Below the pieces are notes generated by a model. That model was not told the origin of the DNA, did not search any database, and saw only the letters and a list, made by a program, of their open reading frames with translations. Shown one piece after another: positions 25,022 through 32,377 of a DNA stretch of 64,000 bases (position 1 is the stretch's first letter; each line of letters opens with the position of its first letter). The stretch is taken from positions 18,333 through 82,332 of the forward strand of contig DATBKV010000243.1 of assembly GCA_036555745.1 (NCBI GenBank), in the 5' to 3' direction. This DNA comes from VAZQ01 sp036555745. GTDB taxonomy: Bacteria; Pseudomonadota; Alphaproteobacteria; Rhizobiales; Xanthobacteraceae. Both the position numbers and the translations under genes were made by a program.

Positions 25022-25090
25022 ATTACCGGCGATTAGGAGATTCGTTGGAGAGGCGGGCCAAGCACAGCGTCACTGCGCAGCAAACACAAA

Positions 25091-25119
25091 CACAGTTGGC
25101 TGGCCTGTTACCAATTGTG
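25091..25119. promoter_or_regulatory. Operator-like inverted repeat upstream of the second CBS-BON gene
   Basis: CACAGTTGG (25091-25099) and CCAATTGTG (25111-25119) form an inverted repeat with 8 of 9 pairs and an 11-base spacer, centred about 53 bp before the start at 25158. No FNR/FixK box is seen for this gene. Binding by a regulator is only a guess. Confidence 0.3.
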
Positions 25120-25157
25120 TGGAGGCGAGCTGATAAATAATCGCCAGGAGGAAGCCT

Positions 25158-25847
25158 ATGAAAGCGCAGGATGTAATGGTCGCTCCGGTCATTACGGTGA
25201 AGTCCCATTCGTCGGTTAAAGAGGTCGCCAAAACTCTTATCGACAACCGGATAAGCGCGGTTCCAGTGGTAGACGATGCCGGCAAGCTTGTCGGCATCAT
25301 CAGCGAAGGCGATCTTATGCATCGTTCAGAGACCGGTACTGAGCGAAGATACCGCTGGTGGATTCCCCTCATGGCAGGAGATGCCTCGTTTCCGGCTGAT
25401 TATATCAAAGCGCACGGGGGAAAGGCCGGAGATATCATGACCCGGAATGTCATTACTGCGGCTCCCGAGACACCACTCGATGAAATTGTGATCAGGCTGG
25501 AAAAGAATTCAATCAAACGCGTTCCGATCGTGAGAGAAGGCCGACTCGTGGGGATAGTGAGCCGGGCAAATCTGGTTCAGGCACTCGCGACCGTGCCCAA
25601 CGGGTTGGAAATTCCTCTCTCCGATACGAAGATTCGTGAAAAATTGATGGCCCATTTGAAGCAACAGCCTTGGGCAAATACGCGTCAGTTGAATGTTATC
25701 GTTAACGACGGCGTCGTAACTCTTTGGGGTATCACCAGTTCGGAAACAGAGAGGAAGGCAATTCGTGTCGCGGTCGAAACAACGCCCGGAGTCCGAGCCG
25801 TGAACGATCACCTGGCTCGGACGCGGCTCGGACATGGATTGTACTGA
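25158..25847 (+). CDS. CBS-pair and BON-domain protein, low-GC paralogue
   Basis: 229 residues with the same order as the gene at 10019: CBS 1 (about 8-60, VGIISEGDLMHR), CBS 2 (about 92-145, VGIVSRANLVQAL) and BON (about 155-225, LNVIVNDGVVTLWGI, then GVRAVNDHLA). Codon choice is clearly AT-richer than in its neighbours (many aaa, gtt, att codons), suggesting a separate origin by transfer. CAGGAGGAAG precedes the ATG. Nucleotide sensing in stress is the likely role; the partner is unknown. Confidence 0.9.
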   Translation: MKAQDVMVAPVITVKSHSSVKEVAKTLIDNRISAVPVVDDAGKLVGIISEGDLMHRSETGTERRYRWWIPLMAGDASFPADYIKAHGGKAGDIMTRNVITAAPETPLDEIVIRLEKNSIKRVPIVREGRLVGIVSRANLVQALATVPNGLEIPLSDTKIREKLMAHLKQQPWANTRQLNVIVNDGVVTLWGITSSETERKAIRVAVETTPGVRAVNDHLARTRLGHGLY

Positions 25848-25975
25848 TTGTATCCCCTGGCATGCTTGCAGAGTTCTGGAATCACTCCTCGCGACAAGCC
25901 ATGCACCAAATGACCAGGGCAGCGATTCGACGGCGCGGGCCGACAAACGGCAGCATCCGTTACGCGGACGTTCGC

Positions 25976-26871
25976 TTAGAGCCGGTTGGCCGGAATTTTA
26001 AAATAGCTGTGCCCGTCGGATTCGGGCTCGGGAAGTCGGCCGCCGCGCAGGTTCACCTGCAAAGCATGCAGCATGCGTGCCGGGAGCGGCAAGCTCTTGT
26101 CGCGGTCGTTGCGCACCTTCACGTAATCGGCCTCGGATACCCCTCCTTTGAGGTGAATGTTCGACGCCTTCTGCTCAGCGACCGTAGCCTCCCATCGCGG
26201 CTCCCGGCCGTCCTTGCAGTAGTCATGGCCGACGACAACCGCGTGGATTCCGGCAGCGCTAGGATGGCCTGGATCGAGAGAAATAATGTGGCGGCATTTC
26301 CGCCGGGGAAATCGGCGCGCGAAGTCCCGGAATCCGGGAACATCAGCGTGTCGTGCACGAAGGCCGCATCCTCCCCCACGATGTACGTGATCGAGCCGAG
26401 CGTGTGGCCCGGCGACAGCATCACCCGCACCGGCAGGGTGCCTACCTGGAAGCGGTCGCCGTCGGCAAACAGGCGGTCGAACGCATGATCGACATCGAAA
26501 GCCCCCGACGCGTTGTACAGTCCGGACCATATCGCGGCAATCTCGCGCACCTTTTCACCGATCGCCTGCGGAGCGCCCAGCTTCTTCTTCAGATAGGCCG
26601 CCGCCATGAAGTGGTCGGCATGCGGATGGGTGTCCAAGATCCATTCCACCGACAGCCCGCGCGCTTGAATGTGGTTCAGGATCTCATCCGCCGCGCGCGT
26701 ATCGGTGCTCGCATTGGTCGGATCGAAATTCCACACTGCATCGATGATGGCTGCCTTCTTAGTGGCGGGATCGCTGACCACGTACTGGATGCTTCCGGTA
26801 TTGGGCTCGTAGAAACCCGTGACCTCCGCCGAATTGAGGTCGCGTGACCGGCTTGTGCGCTGTGTCGTCAT
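25976..26871 (-). pseudogene. MBL-fold hydrolase, persulfide dioxygenase (ETHE1/Blh)-like, frameshifted
   Basis: The first frame gives a metallo-beta-lactamase fold with H82-P-H84-A-D86-H87 (HxHxDH), SPGHTLGS and HDTLMFPDSGTSRADFPGG, which point to ETHE1-type persulfide dioxygenases of sulfide detoxification. After ALPESTR the frame breaks near 26237; one base appears lost. The other frame continues as VVGHDYCKDGREPRWEATV and a proper family C terminus to 25976. With the base restored the protein would be about 298 residues. It may be truly inactive or a base-calling error. An FNR/FixK-like box is 58.5 bp upstream. Confidence 0.8.
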
Positions 26872-26922
26872 GACGTCATGATTGCGTTAAAAATAGTAGA
26901 GTATTTCCGCATTTGCTGATCA

Positions 26923-26936
26923 TTGATGCAGGTCAA
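26923..26936 (-). promoter_or_regulatory. FNR/FixK-type box for the MBL hydrolase
   Basis: TTGATGCAGGTCAA, one mismatch to TTGAT-N4-ATCAA, centred 58.5 bp before the start at 26871. Confidence 0.6.
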
Positions 26937-27452
26937 AGAATTTCGGGGCCGAGCTAGCCATAGTCCTTTCCCGAATCGGTGTATCGTCTCGATTTCGCAT
27001 AGCCGCTGAAGAAGCTTGCTGCCTCCTATTCATCGGCCAGACTTCACACTAAGCGCACCGCGAAGCCCGAGACAATCGTGGTGAGCCGGGGACAAAACCA
27101 CTCAAGAACCGCAGCGCGACCGCGGCAGGGATAACAGATCGCCCTGCGCACGCCGTTGACCAGCAGGCAGGCCTGTTCGGCGAGGACCCGGATTCGGCTT
27201 GCGGTCCCGAACCGGCCCGGGCGCCAGAACTGCAAGCCCAGCCAAGCGGCACTTTGACTTGCGTGCGGTCACTTGCTGCAGCTTAGTGCAAGAGGTTCTG
27301 CCTATTGTGGTAGCTGGACCGATTACTGAAAGTTCGCGAGAATTGGTGGGCTTGACGCTATCGAGCGCGTTAATCTGGATCAGCTCCACTACGGGCTACT
27401 GTGAACGAGGCCCGCGATCGACCGGCAGACACCCGCAGGTAGCACCGCGCGC
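26937..27452. other. Intergenic region, no gene recognised
   Basis: About 515 bp between the divergent MBL hydrolase and P-type ATPase genes. Only short frames of 60-95 codons occur, none with a recognisable family or ribosome site. No perfect FNR/FixK box is seen before the ATPase. It may contain decayed coding DNA, but I could not identify it. Confidence 0.5.
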
Positions 27453-30101
27453 ATGACATTGCCGGAAAGCCCGCATGCGCTGCCCGTGGCTGAGTTGCTT
27501 CGGCTCCTGCGGGTGTCCAGCGCCGATGGACTGTCCGACGACGAGGTCGACAAGCGGCGAAAGCGTTTCGGACCGAACACGATCAGCTCGCGGCGCGGCG
27601 CCAGTGCGACGCGCCTGCTATTGCACCAATTCCAGAGTCCGGTCGTCTATCTCTTGGGTGGCGCGGCCGGGCTGGCGTTCTATTTCGGCGAGTTGGAAGA
27701 AGGTAGCGCCATCGTCGCGGTACTCGCCATCAACGCCCTGATCGGCTTCCTGACCGAATTGAAGGCGGCACGGTCGATCGAGGCTTTGCGTGCGCTCGGC
27801 GCGCGCAGCGCGCGCGTGCGACGGCAAGGTCACGTTCGTCTCGTGCCGGCCGAGGAGCTCGTTCCAGGCGACATCGTCGTTCTGGACGCGGGCGACGCCG
27901 TGTCGGCCGATATGCGCCTGATCGAGGCTTCGCGTCTCTCGGCGGACGAGTCGACGCTGACCGGCGAGTCAGTCGCCGTCGACAAACAGACGCACCCGGT
28001 CAGCGCGGACGCCCGTCTCAGCGATCGCGTGTCGATGCTGTTCAAGGGCACTGCCGTCACACGCGGTACCGGCATCGGCGTGGTAGCGGCGACCGGCATC
28101 GTGACGGAACTCGGCCAAGTTACGCGGCTCGTCCTGGAAGCCGATCCCGGCAGCTCGCCGCTCGAACGCAAGCTCGCCCGCCTGTCGGCGCAGCTAGTCT
28201 CGGCGACGGTCGTTGTCGCGGCCGTGATCGGCGCCGTCGGTCTCATCGGCGGTGAAGATCCTTTCCTCATGGTCGAGGCGGCTATTGCACTCGCCGTGGC
28301 AGCGATTCCCGAGGGCCTCCCGATCGTTGCGACGCTTGCACTCGCCCGCGGGATGTGGCGCATGGCGCGGCAGAATGCGCTGATCGAGCGCTTGTCTGCG
28401 GTCGAGACGCTCGGGGCCACGACCGTAATCCTCACCGACAAGACCGGCACCCTGACCGAAAACCGGATGATGGTACGGCGGCTCTACACCGCCTCTGGCG
28501 AGATCGAAGTAGAGACGAGGTCGCCGAAGGGCGGGGAGCGTTCGCGGCTCGCCGACGACCAGCAGGCCGCCGTGTTGTTGCGCATCGCGGTCCTCTGCAA
28601 CGACGCCCATCTCGACCGCGCGGAAGAAGGTGGCAGCGGCGACCCAATGGAAATCGCGCTCTTGCGCGCCGGGCTACACGCGGGCTTGCGACGGACAGCG
28701 TTGCTGCACACACATCGCATCGTGCGTAAGCATGCCTTTGACTCTGCCACCAAAATGATGGCGACAGTGCATGAGAGTAGGGACGGCTTTCTGATCGCGG
28801 TGAAGGGAGCGCCGGAAGCGGTGCTCGCAGCGGCGGTGCGGGTGATGGTCGAGCACGGCGAGGTCGCCCTCGATGACGCCATGCGAGCCGAGTGGCTCGC
28901 CCGCGTTGAGTACTTCGGCCATCACGGCCTGCGGGTGCTCGCCTGCGCGATGAAGATGGAGACGCAGGCCGGCAGCGCACCCTATGAAGGGCTAGTCCTG
29001 ATCGGCCTCATCGGCCTGGAAGACCCGGCGCGCACCGATGTGCCGCACGCGATCCGCGATTGCCGCCAAGCGGGAATCCGCGTCGTGATGGTCACCGGCG
29101 ACCATGCGGTGACAGCACGGAGCATCGGTCGCGCCGTCGGACTTGGAGAGAGCGCCGCCAATGTCGTGGAGGGCAAGAAAATCGCTCAGGTGGTCGAGGC
29201 CGGACAGCCTGCGCTAAGGGATGTCGACATTTTCGCCCGGGTGAGCCCGGCCGAAAAGCTCGCGCTCGTCAGGGCTTATCAGGCTGCAGGCGAGATCGTC
29301 GCCATGACCGGGGACGGGGTGAACGACGCACCGGCCTTGCGGCAGGCCGATATCGGCGTGGCGATGGGCCTGCGCGGTACCGATGTGGCGCGCGAAGCAG
29401 CCGCCATGATCCTGCTCGACGACGCGTTTCCCACCATCGTCAGGGCGATCCGCGAAGGCCGCGTCATCTTCGGCAATATCCGCCGCTTCGTCGTTTACCT
29501 CTTGTCCTGCAACCTTAGCGAGGTAATGGTGGTCGGCCTGGCCGTGCTGTCGGCGTTCCCTTTGCCGCTCCTGCCATTGCAAATCCTCTATCTCAATCTC
29601 GTCACCGACGTGTTCCCGGCCTTCGCGCTGGCGATGGGCGAAGGCGAAGCCGGCATCCTCAAGCGTCCGCCGCGCGATCCAAAAGAACCCATCCTCGGCC
29701 GTCGCCAATGGATCACGATCATCCTGCATGCCACCGCGTTGACCATCAGCACGTTCGGGGCGCTGGCCGCGGCGCGCTGGCTAGACCTCGACGCGCCGCA
29801 GTCGGTGACGGTCACCTTCCTCACGCTCGCCTTCTCGCAGCTCTGGCACGCGTTGAATATGCGCCAGGTGCGATCGGGGCTCATCGCCAACGAAGTCACG
29901 CGGAACGGCTGGCTTTGGGGCGCGCTCGTGCTCTGCGCCGGGCTGCTCGCGATGCCGCCTTATCTGCCCCCAGCCGCCCATCTGCTACACCTTGCCCCGC
30001 TCACCGCCGGCATGTGGTTGGTTGTCCTCGCATTCAGCCTGGCGCCGATGATCGTGGCGCAGGCGACCATGGTTGTCATCGGTCAGCTACACGCGAGGTA
30101 G
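27453..30101 (+). CDS. P2-type cation-transporting ATPase (Ca2+-type, CtpF-like)
   Basis: 882 residues. An N-terminal cation-ATPase domain (about 1-75), actuator motif LTGESVAVDK, the transport motif IPEGLP in helix 4, phosphorylation site DKTGTLTEN (Asp329), the nucleotide-binding KGAPEAV and the hinge TGDGVNDAPAL, then a C-terminal six-helix part. PEGLP puts it in the P2A/P2B group with Ca2+ or Mn2+ pumps and the mycobacterial CtpF type; the true ion is uncertain. The truncated Na+/Ca2+ exchanger frame overlaps its last codons, suggesting an earlier Ca2+-handling pair. Confidence 0.9.
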   Translation: MTLPESPHALPVAELLRLLRVSSADGLSDDEVDKRRKRFGPNTISSRRGASATRLLLHQFQSPVVYLLGGAAGLAFYFGELEEGSAIVAVLAINALIGFLTELKAARSIEALRALGARSARVRRQGHVRLVPAEELVPGDIVVLDAGDAVSADMRLIEASRLSADESTLTGESVAVDKQTHPVSADARLSDRVSMLFKGTAVTRGTGIGVVAATGIVTELGQVTRLVLEADPGSSPLERKLARLSAQLVSATVVVAAVIGAVGLIGGEDPFLMVEAAIALAVAAIPEGLPIVATLALARGMWRMARQNALIERLSAVETLGATTVILTDKTGTLTENRMMVRRLYTASGEIEVETRSPKGGERSRLADDQQAAVLLRIAVLCNDAHLDRAEEGGSGDPMEIALLRAGLHAGLRRTALLHTHRIVRKHAFDSATKMMATVHESRDGFLIAVKGAPEAVLAAAVRVMVEHGEVALDDAMRAEWLARVEYFGHHGLRVLACAMKMETQAGSAPYEGLVLIGLIGLEDPARTDVPHAIRDCRQAGIRVVMVTGDHAVTARSIGRAVGLGESAANVVEGKKIAQVVEAGQPALRDVDIFARVSPAEKLALVRAYQAAGEIVAMTGDGVNDAPALRQADIGVAMGLRGTDVAREAAAMILLDDAFPTIVRAIREGRVIFGNIRRFVVYLLSCNLSEVMVVGLAVLSAFPLPLLPLQILYLNLVTDVFPAFALAMGEGEAGILKRPPRDPKEPILGRRQWITIILHATALTISTFGALAAARWLDLDAPQSVTVTFLTLAFSQLWHALNMRQVRSGLIANEVTRNGWLWGALVLCAGLLAMPPYLPPAAHLLHLAPLTAGMWLVVLAFSLAPMIVAQATMVVIGQLHAR

Positions 30102-30485
30102 CGATGACAACGACCTTTTGCCTTGGCTGAAGTTCGCAATATGCGTCGCCTTGATCGGCCTTGCCGGCCCGGCGCTCACGCGCAACGGGGACATCATCGC
30201 GCGGCTGACCGGCCTGTCGCGGTCGTGGATTGGGCTTGTGCTGGTCGCGACCGCAACGTCGCTACCCGAACTGTTCACCGGGGTTAGCGCCGTCACCGCC
30301 GCGGATGCGCCCAACATCGCCGTCGGCGATGCGCTCGGCAGTTGCGTGTTCAACCTTGTGATGCTGGTGCTTCTTGACGAGCTGAGCCGCGAGGAGCCGA
30401 TGTATCGCCACATCGACCAAGGCCACATTCTGACGGCCGGCTTCGGCGTGATCCTGATCGGCTCATACGCGAATTTGCATTCACT
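30073..30485 (+). pseudogene. Sodium/calcium exchanger fragment (N-terminal alpha-1 repeat only)
   Basis: The frame reads LPWLKFAICVALIGLAGPAL, then GLVLVATATSLPELFTGVSA and NIAVGDALGSCVFNLVML, the alpha-1 repeat of CaCA exchangers. Past about 30485 (GSYANLHS) family likeness ends, and the frame runs into unrelated DNA with a stop at 30612. The second alpha repeat, needed for transport, is absent. It overlaps the 3' end of the P-type ATPase gene. The start codon is unclear. Likely a truncated, non-working gene at a rearrangement junction. Confidence 0.75.
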
Positions 30486-30574
30486 GACCAGCAATCAACA
30501 TGGTCTGGCAAGACAGCCGAAGGCAGGGGCATGTGAGAGTCCGACTTGCGGCCACTTCTACCCTAATCCTGCCA

Positions 30575-30808
30575 TCAGTGTTGCTCGTCCTCGCTCTCAG
30601 CTTGGCTTTTGAACGTGAGATACATGAGGATCAGATACACGGCCGGGATTACGCCGAGCACACCAAATGCCAGCGAGCCGGCACCAACTGGACCGCAATC
30701 CAAGTGGGTAAATTGATAGCCCAGGTAGGCAACTGCAGCGACGGTAATTGCCAAGCCAATCCACCACGGCAATAACGGATTACGGTGACGGGTTGATCTG
30801 TTCATCAT
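30575..30808 (-). CDS. Small two-helix membrane protein of unknown function
   Basis: About 77 residues with two hydrophobic helices (LLPWWIGLAITVAAVAYLGY and AFGVLGVIPAVYLILMYLTF) and a short acidic C terminus, SEDEQH. AAAGGACACAGC precedes the double ATG at 30808/30805. The family is not recognised. A fragment of a paralogue is present at 24161-24208 beside hsp20, so the gene was once paired with hsp20 in a duplicated block. Confidence 0.7.
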   Translation of the reverse strand: MMNRSTRHRNPLLPWWIGLAITVAAVAYLGYQFTHLDCGPVGAGSLAFGVLGVIPAVYLILMYLTFKSQAESEDEQH

Positions 30809-31005
30809 GCTGTGTCCTTTCGGTTTCTGCCTGTTGCTCATAACCGACTTTGCTCAGGTGGGTTGAAGGCATTCGTGACCTCATCGCAGGCTTGCGGCGC
30901 TCCGGGGGCGGGCTCAAGCATCGCAGGTGGATCACCGGCGGGAAACGTTCCTTCAAGAGCTTCATCGAGAAGACGTCTAAAAACCGCTTCTCTTGCTGCG
31001 AAAGC

Positions 31006-31242
31006 TCAAACGGCGTACTCACGATCAAGGGCGAAAAGAAGGAGGAGAAGGAGGAGAAGAAGAAGGACTACTACCTCTCCGAGCGCCGTTATGGCTCGTT
31101 CGAGCGCCGCATGCAGATCCCGGACAAGGTCGACGCCGACAAGATCGCGGCCACGTTCAAGAAGGGTGTGCTCACCGTAACTCTCCCCAAGAAGGCCGAG
31201 GCGCAGAAGCCGACGAAGAAGATCGAGGTCAAGGCGTCCTGA
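31006..31242 (+). pseudogene. Truncated duplicate of hsp20 (C-terminal alpha-crystallin part)
   Basis: From TCAAACGG at 31006 to the stop, the DNA is nearly identical to 24713-24952 of the intact hsp20, including the KKEEKEEKKK run and FKKGVLTVTLPK. The first about 100 residues, with half the alpha-crystallin domain, are missing. An open frame continues upstream to 30850, but those codons (SGGGLKHRRWITGGK...) bear no resemblance to Hsp20, so any product would be a chimera unlikely to fold. Confidence 0.85.
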
Positions 31243-31277
31243 GAAGCGCAGCGGGCAGGAGCATCCGTTCAGCCGCT

Positions 31278-31309
31278 AGCTGGTTGCGCCTGCGCGGGCG
31301 CAACCAGCT
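31278..31309 (+). terminator. Hairpin after the hsp20 fragment
   Basis: A 13-bp perfect stem, AGCTGGTTGCGCC / GGCGCAACCAGCT, with a six-base loop, 36 bp after the stop. It is placed like the hairpin after the intact hsp20 but has a different sequence; no T-run follows. Confidence 0.5.
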
Positions 31310-31337
31310 CTCCCATCGGTCCGAGAGGCTAACGCCG

Positions 31338-31488
31338 ATGATCCGCAAGCTTTCTTCGGGCAAGTACCGTCTCTATTCCCGAAAGGTCAATCCCAAGACC
31401 GGCAAGCGTCGCAATCTCGGCACCTTCCCCCTCGCGCGCGGTGGCGGAGAGGCACGAGCGCGCGGTGCAATATTTCAAGCGGCATTGA
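31338..31488 (+). pseudogene. Small basic conserved protein of about 50 aa, frameshifted at a C-run
   Basis: ATG 31338 opens MIRKLSSGKYRLYSRKVNPK and then TGKRRNLGTF, which I recognise as a short conserved protein of Rhizobiales genomes. Those usually finish in ...ERAVQYFKRH. Here that ending is present (VAERHERAVQYFKRH, stop at 31486-31488) but in the next frame; one extra C in the run 31427-31431 explains the shift. The function of the family is unknown. It could be a recent mutation, or a read error in a homopolymer. Confidence 0.7.
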
Positions 31489-31540
31489 GTTCACTAGGCA
31501 CAGCGGCTTGGCCGCGCGCTTTGCTGGCGCGCAAGGGCCT

Positions 31541-32377
31541 TCAGCGATCGCGCGCGCGCGCCAGCAGGACCGGAATGCCGCGACGCGATGCGATCGTGGC
31601 AACCCCCCTGTCGCCGACGGCTCCGCGGCTCATGACGAGCAGGCGCTCGTTCAGATCTCCGAGCTGGGCCAGCAGGGCGGCTACGTCGAACGGTTCATGG
31701 ATGGTGGGGCCCGCCTCTAACCGCACTCCGGCGGCTTCGGCCAGCCCGCGGATGGCCGCGCGGGCATTGGGATATACAGGAGCGAGCGCGATCACGCGCT
31801 CTTTTGCGGCGGCCGCGATCGCAAGCGCGAAGTGAAGTCCTGGGTCCTCGGGGCCCGAAATCACGGCTGCGATCGGCCCCGCCGTCCTGGCTATTCGACT
31901 CGGGACCAGCAGCACCGCGACGGATGCTCCGAACGCGGCGTCGACGAATCGGGTGAACTGCTGGGTGACGCGCTCGACGGGATTTCGCGGCTCGATGATG
32001 ACGATGATATCGTCATCATCGGCCGTGGTGCCCAGGACATCGGCGACCGCTCCAGTTGCAACATTGAAACTGGCCTCGATCTGGGTCGACCGCACCGCCT
32101 CCTGGAAGCGCCGCCGCGCCGTCGCAACCGCCCGATCGAGCTGGCGGAGAAGCTGCGGGCCTTCGATCGGATGCCAGCCGCCGCCCAGCGGGCGCAATTC
32201 CCGCACGCAAGGCAACGCCGCGAGGTCGACAAGCTCGGCATCCTGGACGAATGTCGCCACCAGGCTCGCTCCCAAGAGGGCGGCGAGCTCGGCCGCAACG
32301 CCCACCCCCGCATAATCGTGCGTGCTGTGGGGAAGCCGCACCAGCATCCGCTTGAAATCCGCGCGCGCTTCATTCAT
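31541..32377 (-). CDS. Universal-stress-type protein, divergent
   Basis: 278 residues. The N-terminal half (RMLVRLPHSTHDYAGVGVAAELAALLGASLVATFV) and second half (IAAVISGPEDPGLHFALAIAAAAKERVIAL) have Usp-like alpha/beta segments, but the canonical G-2x-G-9x-G loop is absent, so ATP binding is doubtful. ATG 32377 overlaps the end of the lon-like gene by eight bases, implying one operon behind the box at 34961. The frame open to 32494 lies inside the lon-like gene and is rejected. Confidence 0.75.
   Translation of the reverse strand: MNEARADFKRMLVRLPHSTHDYAGVGVAAELAALLGASLVATFVQDAELVDLAALPCVRELRPLGGGWHPIEGPQLLRQLDRAVATARRRFQEAVRSTQIEASFNVATGAVADVLGTTADDDDIIVIIEPRNPVERVTQQFTRFVDAAFGASVAVLLVPSRIARTAGPIAAVISGPEDPGLHFALAIAAAAKERVIALAPVYPNARAAIRGLAEAAGVRLEAGPTIHEPFDVAALLAQLGDLNERLLVMSRGAVGDRGVATIASRRGIPVLLARARDR

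Noticed and set aside
30850..31005. Upstream extension of the hsp20 fragment as the N terminus of a real protein
   Set aside because: Codons bear no resemblance to Hsp20 arms, and no ribosome site stands before the ATG at 30850.
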